From the NCBI RefSeq assembly GCF_910594005.1, contig NC_057825.1, positions 48,453,037-48,517,036 of the forward strand: a stretch of DNA of 64,000 nucleotides, in the 5' to 3' direction. Below are positions 22,461-34,275 of this stretch, in pieces. The translations under genes and the position numbers were made by a program. Origin of the DNA: Cervus elaphus. Its lineage: Eukaryota; Chordata; Mammalia; Artiodactyla; Cervidae. Each line of letters begins with the position of its first letter. Position 1 is the stretch's first letter. Below the pieces are notes generated by a model. The model saw nothing but the letters and a program-made list of their open reading frames with translations. It was not told where the DNA came from and did not search any database.

Positions 22461-22740
22461 CAGAGCTACTGAGATGCTCTCTCCTGGGCTCAGAGTCCTA
22501 AACATTCCCACCAAATAAAATAATACTACTTTCAGACTGTGACTATATTTTTCAGTAGACAGTTTTGGTTACCAACATGAAGGGACACAGAGCAGAATTC
22601 TCTCCTTCACCTGAACTTTACAGGAAACTGGATGGGGGTACCAGCAGAGGCCCTTGTGCCCATCTGCTTCGTCAGGAGTTCAGGACAGATTTGTTGTTCT
22701 ACTCTGTTGCTTTTGCAAAAGTGAAATTCATAAAAGGACC
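22461..22740 (+). repeat. Local duplication, copy 1
   Basis: The 200 bases at 22,541-22,740 match 23,610-23,809 with about six mismatches by eye, and a shorter preceding block also matches. An A run lies shortly upstream of both copies. A frame is open through both, but most substitutions would change the amino acid, so there is no sign of coding constraint. The repeat family is not recognised. Confidence 0.85.
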
Positions 22741-23568
22741 CTGCTAAGTACTCTTGATCTCTGACCTGACTGCCAAAGCACAAGCTGAAAAACCTCCAGT
22801 GCATATTTCACTAGTGAACAAGACTTCACCTGACATTCTAATCCCAGGCAAACACCGTAGTCTCAAAATCAAATGGACTAGGAAGAGAAGTAACTGACAT
22901 GAAGATTATCTCTTGACTAAACAAGGATGTGTCTGTGCTATAGTCAACACCACTTGTACTTGAATTAACATTTCTGCAACGTCATGTTTCAAATATATAA
23001 CTTCTAAGAAGAAGCCTGTTGGCTACAACAAATGTAAACTGCTTCATCTTGGAATTTTGATTTATTTAGCTGGTTATCGACAGGATTGGACTCAGGGTTT
23101 AGATGTATACTTCAATTTGTGTTGTGGTGTTTAACGTATTCAGTTTTTGTTTATCTGGTCTTTGTAAAAATAACAAGTCTGACACCCTGATGCCTGCACC
23201 CATGCTTTGAAATGATATCTAAACCCTGTATCTCTGACAAAGTCTTCCTGCTTTGACCCTCCACTTTGACTCAATATAAGAAATTGTTCAACTGTGGCCT
23301 TTTGGTTGCTACTAACTTCAAAAGCTTCTCTCACTCTGAAGAAAGATGTCCAATTGTGTCAAGATGTAGAAAAACAAACAAAAAAGATGATCAGTCAAAT
23401 AATGAAGTCTATACAGAAGAAACACTTAGCAATATGTTGGGTTATCAAACCCCCTAATGAGTACTTGCCCAAAAAGGGGAAATATGGAACCAAACTGAAG
23501 TGGAGTTATGTATGGCAGGAAAAAAAAAAAATGAAGATGGTCAAGGCAAGCTCATAAAGGAGCTTACC
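22741..23568. other. Spacer between duplicated blocks, unrecognised
   Basis: Lies between the two copies of a local duplication. A second A run is at 23,520-23,531. A frame at 23,294-23,557 (87 codons) has no recognisable domain. Confidence 0.4.
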
Positions 23569-23809
23569 CAGAGCTACTGAGATGCTCTCTAATTCTACTT
23601 TAAGATTGTGACTATATTTTTCAGTAGACAGTTTTGGTGACCAACATGAAGGGACACAGAGCAGAATTCTCTCCTTCACCTGAACTTTACAAGAAACTGG
23701 ATGGGGGTACCAGCAGAGGCCCTTGTGCCCATCCGTTTCGTCAGGAGTTCAGGACAGATTTATCGTTCTACTCTGTTGCTTTTGCAAAAGTGAAATTCAT
23801 AAAAGGACC
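23569..23809 (+). repeat. Local duplication, copy 2
   Basis: Second copy of the block at 22,461-22,740. It lacks about 40 bases present in copy 1 between 'gagatgctctct' and 'gactatatttttcag'. Similarity stops abruptly after 'cataaaaggacc'. Confidence 0.85.
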
Positions 23810-24689
23810 TAGTCTTACAGGAATTTGCAGCTCTTCTCAGAAAATAGCAAAGGATACCAACCAACCCCCAACGGCCAAGTCTGTCCATGCCACCTCTAGA
23901 CTTCCTTGTTTCTCTGATTCAGCTATCCTGATTCAAGTTGATGTTTAAATTTGTTGTTTAAAGGAAATCAATAAAATTCAGTTGTCCTTTCCCTCCATGG
24001 TGGGACAGGGCAACTGAAATAGGTCCTCCTCATTCCCAAGGGACATGTACTCCAGATAAGAATGTCTTTGATAAAAACAAACAAGTTAACAAAGAAGGAA
24101 GGAAAACAATGTCTACACTATACATTTGATCAGCAATACCTTCTGTGAAAGCTCTTGATCCAATAGGGAAAATGTAGAAGGATTTCAGCCTAGAATGGAA
24201 CTTGAGAATATGAAATGGTAGAACTTCATGTATCTGCCCTCAGAAGAACAGAACATGAGACTGATCTCTGTTAAATACCTAATTTACAGAAGATCAAGCA
24301 TTATTTCCTGATCCATGAACATCCACCATGAGTCTCTCCATCTTCAAGCCCAAGAACTTACTGCCTGAACTCTGGTCAGACTCCTCACTCTTTGCACTCC
24401 TTGCCTATAAATACAGTCCAATCCAAACCCTAAAAAGACTTAAATGCAGCTTGTGTTTCCCAACTTTCAACCCCTCTGCTATTCCCGAATGGTCTCAATT
24501 TCAAGTAATCAGAGCTTGCCTCAGTTTACTACTACCTAACTGCAGGAAGAGCTCTGAGATACTCATTCGCTAAGGAATTAAGCACTACTATTGGCATAAC
24601 ATACTGTCTGACTCAAATGAACTCACAAATCAATATTCCATAGTGTAAGCTGGGGAGAGGAGAAACAAGTTCCCTTTCATTTTTTTTTA
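23810..24689. other. Unrecognised sequence
   Basis: No gene or repeat recognised. Frame 24,328-24,573 has no domain. Confidence 0.4.
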
Positions 24690-25180
24690 ACAACCTAAAT
24701 GTCCATTGGCAGATGAATAAATAAAGAAGTTGTGATACATATGCGCAATAGAATATTAGTCATAAAAAGGAACAAATCTGAGTCAGTATAACTGAAGTGG
24801 ATGAACCTAGAGTCTGTGAGTTAAGTGAGTCAGAGTGAGAAAAACCTAGAAAAACACTACTGATGAACCTATTTGCAGGGCAGGACTAGAGACACAGACA
24901 CAGAGAATGTACTTGTGGACACAGTGGGGGAAGGAGGGGAGGGGGAAAAGTTGACAGTGTAGCACTGACATGTATACACTACCGTGTATAAAATAGATAG
25001 TTAGTGGGTAGCTGCTATATAACACAGGGAGTCCAGCCAAGGTGCTCTGTGATGACCTAGAGGGGTGGGAGGGAGGCTCACAAGGGAGAAGAAATTACTT
25101 CCACATGGTTGTATGGCAGAAACCAACACAACATTGTAGATCAATCATCCTCCAGCTAAAATTCTTTTTTAATCTACATA
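24690..25180 (+). mobile_element. L1 3' end (ORF2 tail and 3' UTR)
   Basis: 'aacctaaatgtccattggca' and 'atacatatgcgcaatagaat' are the end of L1 ORF2. The 3' UTR then continues to 'ggcagaaaccaacacaacat' and 'tcctccagctaaaattc'. It is sense-oriented, 5'-truncated and noncoding. Confidence 0.88.
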
Positions 25181-26449
25181 ATATTGTCAATGTTTCCTCC
25201 ATTTGTAAGCCCCCACTGTGTTTTCTTTTAAAGCACTATTAATAATTATATACACATAGCTGTTCGCATCCACATTGTAGCCCCTAGTCCCTAGTGAGTC
25301 ACTGAAGTCTGAACCGAGACATACTGTCAGTATAAAGTGCAACTGAGGTCTTGAAGATTTACTGTGAAAAGCTAGAAAATAACTCATTAATAATTTTATG
25401 TTGATTACATGTTGAAAGGATATTTTGGATATATTAAAGTAAAATATATAATAAAAATTATTTTCACCCGTTTCTTTCTGCTTTTTATGTAGTCACTGGA
25501 GAATTTTAAACTATGTATGTGGTTTACATTTAATTTCTATTGGAAAGTGGTTATATGCAGATGTGTGCCTCATTAAAGTACTTTTGTCCTCATTTAATCT
25601 GTAAGAGACTGATCATTCACCCCCAAATATTGAAACTAAGGTTAACAATTGGCTCTTGATCACACTAGCAGCAAAAACAGATCCAGAGTTTGCTACCTAC
25701 AAGAAGTACCTCTATGTAAAAATTCAAGGACAACATCAATCCCTTTTGATAAACAATGGACTTTGGTCTCAAGCAGGCAAACTTCAACACAAAGGTCTTT
25801 TTTTTCTAAAACTTTATATTCCTCTTAAAGCAATTTTTCAATTTTTAAGTCAGAATAGTGAAGACAGATGGAAAGATAAGGAGATCTCACTGCTCAGAAG
25901 GCTCAGTGGGGCCCATGCCTAGGAAATAAATGGTGCTGCAGGAGAGTGAAACAAAAAGCACTGCGAGAGAAGCTGTATTGCAACAAACCAAAGAGGGAAA
26001 AAAAGAGAAAAAAAAAAAAATTAAGTCCTTTCCTTTGAAGAAAATAAAGTACTTGAACTGATTGCCTGGTAATTTGCCTCAAACCCTCCTTCCCTTCCCG
26101 AGCTTGGCAGAGACTAATTACTCACATTTTGCATTTTGCTATGACAAACTGAGGGGAGATAAGCTTTGCTTTTCTTCCCCAAACACCTGCCACATCCTTC
26201 TTGCATCAGCAGTGATAAAGTAAGATTAGGCTGTTGTCATCCTACCCCAAAGTCATCCTCCTGTGTCCTTCATTCCTGGCCAGAACCCCTGATGTCCTGT
26301 CTCATTGTCCTGGGTGAACCCAGAATGTGGGGCAGGCAAAAGACGGGCTGGGATCAAAATGCTTGGCTCAGGAGACTGAGTTTTCCCACAGAAGGTACTT
26401 AGATTTTACACAGAGTTGCTTTGGATCAAATTTAGTGTATCTTCCAATT

Positions 26450-26451
<2 letters not shown>
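25181..26451. other. Unrecognised AT-rich sequence
   Basis: No gene. A-rich runs at about 25,985-26,022. Confidence 0.4.

Positions 26452-26491
<40 letters not shown>
26452..26491. repeat. (TG)n microsatellite, about 20 units
   Basis: An uninterrupted TG run adjoining the 3' end of the antisense Bov-tA on its right. The array probably grew from the CA-rich SINE tail and is likely length-polymorphic. Confidence 0.97.
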
Positions 26492-26493
<2 letters not shown>

Positions 26494-26692
26494 GTTGCTC
26501 AGTCGTGTCTGACTCTTTGTGACCCTATGAATTGTAACCCACTGGGATCCTCTGTCCATAGGATTCTCCAGGCAAGAATACTGGAGTGTGTTGCCATACC
26601 CTCCTCCAAGGAATCTTTCCAACCCAGGAATCAAACCAGCATCTCCTGCATTGCAGGCTGATTCTTAACCCACTGAGCTACCTGGAAAGCCC
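26492..26692 (-). mobile_element. Bov-tA SINE
   Basis: Antisense Bov-tA from 'ttagttgctcagtcgtgtct' to 'cactgagctacctggaaagc'. The body 'ctccaggcaagaatactgga' is well preserved. Confidence 0.93.
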
Positions 26693-27319
26693 TAAGCTAA
26701 GACTCAATAAATTTATGGCAAGGAAATTCTGCAGAGGAAAAACAACCTTTCAAACTTCCAGATGGTGGGCCTATCCATCTCCCACTCCTTCTGCCTCTGG
26801 CCATCGCTGCTGAGATGACTATTCCACTGCTGATGAGGTGTCCTTTCCTGGTTCTGAGATAATAGAGTCTCAAAGGCTGAAGATAAAACAGCAAACTCGG
26901 GCTGTAGAAAAGCAGCCGTGATAATGGAGCCCAATGGAGATAGCTGTGCCAGGAAATATTTAGGTGTTGAATGTGATTTCAAAGGTCAATAAATATGCCA
27001 CATGGATGCATCCTGACACCGAACCCACAATGATAGCAAGATGAGGAACCAGACTGTTTTCCCATCTCCTTGCTAAAAGAGTTTAATAGTGTCCCTTTGA
27101 GTTATCCTTGTATTTGGACATTTTTGCAGTAAGTTAACATTCTTTAAACTTTTGCTTCTTTTTTTAAAATAATTGAAGATTTTCTCTGAAGCATGACAAG
27201 GAGTAATAAATCACACAGTCTTAATATTTACTTACATTATTTTGCTTGTCATAGACATTTGGGGCTAGAGAATTCCAAAGACCAAGTTGTTATCTGGAGG
27301 CCTATTTTCCTCTCATTTT
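26693..27319. other. Unrecognised sequence
   Basis: Nothing recognised. Confidence 0.4.
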
Positions 27320-27450
27320 GAAATCCTCTGTGCCCAGCCCAGTGCTAAGTACTATGATATATAAAAAGTAAGAAAAAGACACAGTTCCTGCCCTTGAAGA
27401 GCCTTGATATGGTTGAAGAGACTTGTGCAGGTGGATTCACAAATAGCTCA
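27320..27450 (+). mobile_element. L2-like ancient repeat, weak
   Basis: 'cccagtgctaagtactatga' followed by 'agacacagttcctgcccttg' has the order seen in ancient L2-type repeats. Short and diverged. Confidence 0.45.
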
Positions 27451-27752
27451 GCATTTTGCCCACAAGGCAAAGAGGGTTATCTGCCCTGTCTTGGCCTGCT
27501 TTGCTATCTTCCTTGTCATCTCATAGACCCTCGGGCTCTGACCATTTCAGCACTATAGGTTAGCTCTTTCCTTCAGTCACCCACACCAATGGATTCAGGA
27601 ATCGTATCAGTAGATGCTTCACTGTGAAATCTAAACCTAACCTTGTTTCTGACCTTTAGTATCACATATCCTCCTGGAATTCCTACCAACACATCTTACA
27701 CTAGCAAATCCATAATCAAAGTTCTCTCCATTTTTAATCATAATTGTCTTCT

Positions 27753-28226
27753 GTTGTTGTGCAGTCACTAAGTTATGTCCAACTCTTTGCAACCCCATGG
27801 ACTGCAGCACACCAGGCTCCTCTGTCCTCCACTGTCTCCTACAGTTTGCTCAAATTCATGTCCATTAAGTTTGTGATGCTATCTAACCATCTCATCCTCT
27901 GCCATCCCCTTCTCCTTTGCCTTTAGTCTTTCCCAGCATCAAGGTCTCTTTCAATGAGTCAGCTCTTTACATAAGGTGGCCAAAGTATTGGAGCTTCAGC
28001 TTTAGCATCAGTCCTTCCAATGAATATTCAGGGTTGATTTCCTTTAGGATTGACTGGTTTGATCTCCTTTCTGGCCAAGGACTCTCAAGTGTCTTCTCCA
28101 GTACCACAGTGCAAAAGCATCAGTTCTTTAGCTCTCAGCCTTCTTTACGGTCCAACTCTCACATCTGTACATGACTACTGGAAAAACCATAGCTATGACT
28201 ATTCAGACTTTTGTTGGTGAAGTGCT
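27753..28226 (-). mobile_element. BovB LINE, 3' fragment
   Basis: Antisense BovB from its 3' end (27,753) into the ORF2 C-terminal region, ending near 'ttgttggtgaagtgc'. Stops and indels are frequent, so this is an older copy. Confidence 0.94.
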
Positions 28227-28716
28227 AGGTGCATATATTACTGTTACCAAGCTTCTGAGTGGGCTTTATATCTCATCAGATATGTACACTTGGACAGGTC
28301 ATGTCTCCTTTTTAAAGTTCAGATTTGTCACATGAAATTTGGATTACTAGCATCCATCTGACCCTATCCCTCCTTTAATCCATTTTCTAGGAAACCAATG
28401 GAAAATAATAAGACAGTGAAGTCAGGCACAAGCATCACTACTATTATTGTGATGATAGGTACACATTTGTCTATAGAGCATTTTTCAGCTCCTAACTGGT
28501 CTCCCATCTCTAGAAGATCTGACACATTTTAACTCCTATTCATATCACTCCTCTACCAAGGTAAGTACACAGAATTTATCCTAGACTTTTGATTTCAGCT
28601 TTATCTCCCAAGTATCAGACTGAGCCTAAATTGTACCTACAGCTTGGCTTCAGATGTGTCTCAGCATCTATATGGAAATGCTCAGGCCAAACAATCTTAT
28701 TTATTTATAGTAGGAT
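28227..28716. other. Unrecognised sequence
   Basis: Nothing recognised. Confidence 0.4.
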
Positions 28717-28728
28717 AAGGAGTGTTTT

Positions 28729-29096
28729 GGACTGGGCCATTGGAGAAGACTCTTGAGAGTCCCTTGGACTGTGAGGAGATCCAACCTGTCCATCCTGAAG
28801 GAGATCAGTCCTGGGTGTTCATTGGAAGGACTGATGCTGAAGTTGAAACTCCAATACTTTGGCCACCTCATGAGAAGAATTGACTCATTGGAAAAGACCC
28901 TGATGCTGGGAGGGATTGGGGGCAGGAGGAGAAGGGGACAACAGAAGATGAGATGCCTGGATAGCACCACTGACTCGATGGACATGAGATTGAGTAAACT
29001 CCTGCAGTTGGTGATGGACAGGGAGGCCTGGCATGCTGCAATTAATGGGGTCACAAAGAGTCAGATGCGACTGAGCGACTGAACTGAACTGAACTG
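28729..29096 (+). mobile_element. BovB LINE, 368-bp 3' fragment with 12-bp target duplication
   Basis: Sense BovB C-terminal end with an open frame (28,753-29,082) and the full 3' terminus with repeated 'aactg' units. Flanked by perfect 'aaggagtgtttt' at 28,717-28,728 and 29,097-29,108. Low divergence suggests a comparatively young insertion. Confidence 0.96.
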
Positions 29097-29111
29097 AAGG
29101 AGTGTTTTAAG

Positions 29112-29144
29112 AAAGACTTACCAAAAAAAAAAAAGACTTACCAA
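29112..29144 (+). repeat. A-run flanked by direct repeats (homopolymer-only insertion)
   Basis: 'aaagacttaccaa' (29,112-29,124) recurs at 29,132-29,144. Between the unique parts lies only an A run (29,123-29,134). This looks like a target duplication around a bare poly(A) insertion. Confidence 0.7.
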
Positions 29145-30424
29145 GAAGAGAGGATCAGGCAGACACATCTGACTCTCACAATGCCTTCACCATGAGAGCA
29201 AAGGAGGGACGCTGAATACAGCATCATGATCATCACACAAAACTTGCCCCAACCCTGTCACTCAGATTCAGAGAAAGAGAAAGCTGTCTAGTCACAGAAA
29301 CTTCTTGTTCAGTAGAAAAACATTGGAATAGTAGGTCTCAAGCAGGGGTCATCCCAATGAAGAGGTGCCTTGGCACACCTTTGGAAATCCTCTCACAGGA
29401 TGTAAGATGGAGTAGGGAGATCCATCTTTCTCTCATGCTCCCTGCACGTGCTTCTACATAGTCCACATCCAGGTCTAGAGGGCTGCCATATGAGCACTGG
29501 TGACCTTGCCCATTTGCAAGCTACATATCAGTGGTAATGCCCAGTGGGAGACTTCAGCGGACTCCCTACTGGAGATTGGAATTACAGCATCAGAATGCCT
29601 ACCCACAGGCCCTCATGAGGTACCCCTTAAACTTGCAGAAGCTCTTGAGGTGGCAGGAAGGATAGGGAGTCTGCAGAAAGCCCTACATCTGCAGAGGTGG
29701 TCAGAAATAAGTGAGATGCAAATTTTTTTCTAAAGGGAATCCACAATTATAATTCAAATGCATGATTAGAGATATCCAGGTTGCAGTTACAGGTCCTCCA
29801 GTCACATCCAGAAATTCCCATGTACAAAAACACAGTTTAAATATGATGAGCTACACATGTATTAGCCAAATAAGTGTTAAATGAACTCCAGGTTTCTGAT
29901 GTCATATCAGCATCCTGTGTGGCCCATTTTAAAGGCCCATGGAAAACCATCCTCTTCATGAATACCTAAAGTCTAAATATGTATACACAGAGAGAGAGAA
30001 AGAAAAAAAATCCCCGGATAGTTTGCCATGGAGGATAAAATGAGCACACTTTGAGACTGTTAGTCTTGCATAAAGAATGATGTCTCCATAGAGAACTTTT
30101 GATTTTTTTTTTTTAGTCTTATAATATCTTTTTAACATTTAGTCTAAAAGAATACTTAATTTTTACCTCAAAGAAACAAAAAAGGGTCTATAATTGGGAC
30201 CAAGAATAAACAAATTCTGGTCCCAGAGATAGATTTCGGCTGGAGAAGTTTGGACGAGACGGTGGGATGTGACAGATGGCCATGGGCCTCAATGAGGCAA
30301 CACAAGCACCTAAGGCTGATGGTCCAAAGGGGTATGGGAGGAAAGAGTGGGCAGAGCATGCTGGAAGATGAATTATGATTCCAAAGCTGTTAGGTAGCAG
30401 CAAATGTTTGTTCGTCCTAAAAAG
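29145..30424. other. Unrecognised sequence
   Basis: No gene or clear repeat. Small frames only. Confidence 0.4.
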
Positions 30425-30560
30425 AAGCTTGCATGGTAGATGTTATCATCACCATTTTGTGGAGAGAAAAAAAAATTAAAAATGAAAACTGAGATGACAT
30501 GAACAGCACTCAGACATGCAGTCAGCAGGGGAGTGAACTAGCATGTGAACATCAGAATAA
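30425..30560 (+). mobile_element. MIR-like SINE fragment
   Basis: 'gatgttatcatcaccatttt' followed by 'gaaaactgagatgacatgaa' and 'cagtcagcaggggagtgaac' follow the order of the MIR core and 3' part. Diverged. Confidence 0.55.
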
Positions 30561-30617
30561 TTTGATCCAAAGGACTGTGCCACCTCACTGCCCTCATGCT
30601 GTGCCGAGAAAGTCAAT

Positions 30618-30745
30618 GTTTCTCTTTAATTCTCAGAGGAATCCTGAGGTATTGACTCTATTTTATCGCTGATGAAACAGATGCAGAGACATCAAGTTAC
30701 TTGCTTTATCTCACATAACCAGAAACTGGCAAAGCTTACATTGAA
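30618..30745 (+). mobile_element. MIR SINE fragment
   Basis: 'attctcagaggaatcctgag', 'gatgaaacagatgcagagac' and 'cataaccagaaactggcaaa' follow the MIR consensus order (oligo-C/'gaggaaac.gag.cagag'/'cacacagctagtaagtggc'). Confidence 0.65.
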
Positions 30746-31555
30746 ACCTATCCTTGACCTGAAAAATCTCAGTTCTTTATTCTTCCTCAAAACTTTCTCT
30801 AGGTAAAACCTAGTGTGCAATAGACTGCTCCCCTAACACCACATGCATGCCTATTGCTTGCTGGCGGGAAAAGTTTACTAAATAAACTTTCCACTAAAAT
30901 TAACTCCATCCAATAACTTCCCCCATGGCTGCTTTTTGCTGCATTCCTGATTTTATGAGGTGAATAAAAGAACCTTAATACTTTATTTAAAGCATATATA
31001 AAGTGTATACCCAGAGGGACAAAGCTTCTTAGTTTATCACCAACTATCTCCCTGTGAGAAGGTTAAAATACATTTTAGAGTATCATTGAGACATTGCTTA
31101 TATGTGAGAAGAAGGGTGATTAATAGCTATAATCACTGGCTGGAGGATCTCTGCTTTTGCCTTGAGCTTAAGCCAAGAACACCAAGGTAAGCATGTTCTG
31201 CTATATAATTCAAACACTTGGAGGTTTTCCTGCTGCCTTCTCCATTTGAAAGCAATGTCCCTGACCACTCGTTAGTACCCATTAATAGTGCTGAACTGTG
31301 AGTCATCTCCTTGGCAGAGGAGAAAGTTTCACTGATGCCCATTCATGCAGCTTGAGGACCCGCATTTATGAGCTGCTGGTGAAATTCAATGTCAAATTCT
31401 TGACTTTCCCCAAACCAGATGTTAAGACACAGGAGGCTAGAGAATAAATATCCAGAACTCAAGTTCCTCTTAATAAAATAGAGTAAGTGGAGCTATCCAC
31501 CTCTTTTAGTTAGTAGAAAAATATAAATGCTCACCACAATGAGTAAGACTAAAAT
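30746..31555. other. Unrecognised sequence
   Basis: Nothing recognised. Confidence 0.4.
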
Positions 31556-31775
31556 TTTATAATATGTAAAATAGAGAGCCAGTGGGAATTTGCTATATGA
31601 TGCAGAGAACTCAAACTCGGTGCTCTGTGACAACCTAGAGCAGTGGCATGGGGCGGGAGGAAGGTTCAAGAGGGAGCAGGCATACATATATCTACGGTTG
31701 GTTCATGTTGATGCATGGCAGAAACCAACACACGTTTGTAAAGAAATTATCCTCCAATTAAAAATAAACAAATTA
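31556..31775 (+). mobile_element. L1 3' end fragment
   Basis: 'aaatagagagccagtgggaa', 'tggttcatgttgatgcatgg', 'cagaaaccaacacacg' and 'tatcctccaattaaaa' are the terminal part of ruminant L1 3' UTRs, sense orientation. Confidence 0.87.
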
Positions 31776-31953
31776 AAATTTCTATATAGGAAACATTGTT
31801 TTGAAGAAATTAGAATTTAATTAGAAATTTCATTTTAAAATTTAATCAGAAACTTAATTCCAGTTCTGCCACTGAACTTGAGTGAGTCATGAGTTGTTTG
31901 GACTGCAACTTTTGTGTGTACATATATATATGTATATATATTCATATTTATAT

Positions 31954-32165
31954 GTTGTTGCTAGGTCATGTCAGTTGTGTCCAACTCTGTGAAACCCTAA
32001 GGACTGCAGCCTGCCAGGCTTCTCTGTCCATGGGATATGGGATTCTCTAGGCAAGAGTACTAGAGTGGGTTTCCATTTCCTCCTCCAGGGGATATTCCTG
32101 ACCCAGGGATTGAACTTTGGTGTCTTGTATTGCAGGCATATTCTTTACCACTGAGCCACCAAGGA
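31954..32165 (-). mobile_element. Bov-tA SINE
   Basis: Antisense Bov-tA with 'tgtgtccaactctgtgaaac' at the left and 'accactgagccaccaaggag' at the right. AT alternation lies on its left edge and a compound microsatellite on its right. Confidence 0.92.
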
Positions 32166-32197
32166 GTATATATATATATATACAGATAGATAGATAG

Positions 32198-32230
<33 letters not shown>
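32166..32230. repeat. Compound microsatellite (TA)n(GATA)n(CA)n
   Basis: Runs of TA (32,167-32,182), GATA (about 32,185-32,200) and CA (to 32,230) abut. The array lies at the tRNA-head side of the antisense SINE, so it was not seeded by the SINE tail. Confidence 0.97.
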
Positions 32231-32232
<2 letters not shown>

Positions 32233-32637
32233 TGACCTTATAAAATGCAGTTGAAACCAGATGTAAAGAACTTTGTAAAGGATATTGTTAATGACATCCA
32301 CATGCTCCTCAAAGCATTTTTGCAGCATTGATCTCACTAGACTTTCATATCAGTCCTCTGAACTAGAAAGGGTCATGAGAAACTATATCTCGAGAAGATA
32401 ACTTCTCAGTTACCAGAGAAGTTAAGTCTGAATTCATTGCTTGTCCATGCAAGCCAAATGCTATTATGGATTTAGAACACCAGTCTTCTGCTGGAGAATT
32501 CCTTTTGCTATCCAGACTGAAACTCAAGTAGGTAAGAAGTCAGAAAACCTGGGTTCTAGCCCCAGCTCTGATAATTATAGCCACATAGCATTAGAAAAAT
32601 CTCTTAACTTATGGCTGTCAGGTTGCTCAGACTCAGG
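32231..32637. other. Mostly unrecognised; possible MIR trace
   Basis: 'ctgggttctagccccagctc' near 32,550 recalls the MIR start. Otherwise nothing. Confidence 0.35.
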
Positions 32638-33180
32638 CCAGACCCAGTGCTAACGATTGAGGCACAGCAGTAAGCAAGAAAACTGTAGTCTCTTCCTTCA
32701 CTGATCCCATAGCCCAGAGGGAAAGATATTAATAGGTATAGAGTAAATACTCCAATACTCTGGCCACCTGATGTAAAGAACTGAATCGCCGAGAAAGACC
32801 CTGATGCTGGGAAACATTGAAGGCAGGAGGAGAACGGGACAACCAAGGATGAGATGGCTGGATGGCATCACAGACTCGATGGAAATGAGTTTTAGTAAGC
32901 TCCAGGAGTTGGTGATAGACAGGTAAGCCTGGTATGCTGCAGTCCATGGGGCCACCAAGACTGGGACATGACTGAGAGACTGAACTGAACTGATAGAGTA
33001 AATAATTGCAATAAAGTACAAAGAGTCTATATGCTATGGGAATGCACAGAAGAAGAGCACCATTTAGACAGGACTTCAGGAAAGATCTTCTGAGAAAGTG
33101 ATGTTTAAGGTAGACTTTAATGATAACTGGAAACAAGCTGGGGGAAAGAATGAAGGAAGAAGCAAATGAGTGTTTCATAA
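32638..33180 (+). mobile_element. L2-like ancient repeat split by BovB
   Basis: The left part ('agtgctaacgattgaggcac', 'agtaagcaagaaaactgtag') and the right part ('ggaaagatcttctgagaaag', 'atgtttaaggtagactttaa') read as one L2-type 3' region, interrupted at 32,750-32,992 by a BovB fragment. Confidence 0.5.
32750..32992 (+). mobile_element. BovB LINE, 243-bp 3' fragment with 12-bp target duplication
   Basis: Sense BovB 3' end ending 'gactgaactgaactg'. Flanked by perfect 'atagagtaaata' at 32,738-32,749 and 32,993-33,004. Confidence 0.95.
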
Positions 33181-33636
33181 GGAATGAAAGACCTGTGTCA
33201 AGTGCTTGAAGCTGGAGAGAACATGGCAGTTCCAAAATACCATTTTCTCCACACTGATTCTTTCCATCTCAGACTCAAGACCAATCTTAACAAAGGTATC
33301 CAGTGTTTTAGTAGCTCTATACACTATCTTCAGCAATCCAAATGTACTCTTCCAGCTTTGAGCCTAAAAGAACTTGTAATAAATCTTCAGATTGCCCTTA
33401 AGACAAATTACCCTTGCTTGGACCACTGGAATATTATTAGGATCGCCTGAATTTCAATTTTTGCTTCATGATTTGCATCTGAATTCAGCAGAGATTCTTA
33501 TTTCAGTTTTGAAGGTCTATCCCTTATGACTGATAACCCTTTTCCCCAAGACCGCTGACATTTCCTTGCATTATTTCAGATCCTCTGAATTCAGTACAAA
33601 TTCCTTGGGCCTAAAACCACTGCAGCTCCCAGTGTA
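33181..33636. other. Unrecognised sequence
   Basis: Nothing recognised. Confidence 0.4.
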
Positions 33637-33842
33637 TTGTGTTAGTCGCTCAGTTGTGTCTGACCCTTTGTGACCCCATGGACTGTAGCCTGCCAGGCTC
33701 CTCCGTCCATGGAATTCTCCAAGCAAGAATACTGGAGTGGCTAGCCATTCCCTTCTTCAGGGTATCTTCCCAACCCAGGGATCGAATCCAGGTCTCCTGC
33801 ATCACAGGCAGATTTTTTGCCATCTGAGCCACCAAAGAAGCC
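33637..33842 (-). mobile_element. Bov-tA SINE
   Basis: Antisense Bov-tA, well preserved from 'gtgttagtcgctcagttgtg' to 'catctgagccaccaaagaag'. First of three same-orientation copies within 900 bp. Confidence 0.94.
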
Positions 33843-33885
33843 TGAATTGACATTTATACTCAACCTATCCTCTTGAATGAAGAAA

Positions 33886-34074
33886 CTGAAAGTCGCTCAG
33901 TCATGTCCGATTCTTTGTGACCCATAGACTATACAGTCCGTGGAGTTCTCCAGGCCAGAATACTGGAGTGGGTAGACTTTCCCTTCTCCAGAGGATCTTC
34001 CCAACCCAGGAATAGCACTGGGGTCTGCTGCACTGCAAGGGGATTCTTTACCAACTGAGCTATCAGGGAAGCCC
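33886..34074 (-). mobile_element. Bov-tA SINE
   Basis: Antisense Bov-tA from 'actgaaagtcgctcagtcat' to 'gagctatcagggaagccc'. The flanks 'gaatgaagaaa' (left) and 'ggatgaagaaa' (right, after 34,074) look like an 11-bp target duplication with one change. Confidence 0.94.
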
Positions 34075-34275
34075 TGGATGAAGAAAGTTGCATCTAATGG
34101 ATCTCTGTTTGCACCTATCCCTTGGATGTACTGTCCTGGATTTGAAAGCCTGGCCTGTGTGAACTTTTCTATGTGTTCTTTAGACATGCTTCTTCTCATA
34201 TTTCCCCACTCCAGGATTCCCCTAGATCCCCACCCCTAGATACACTGTAATTGAGCTCTTGTACAATGGTACCTA

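Noticed and set aside
22565..23948. Duplicated open frames as a possible two-copy gene family
   Set aside because: The frames rely on non-ATG starts, most differences are amino-acid changing, and no signal peptide or splice structure supports them.
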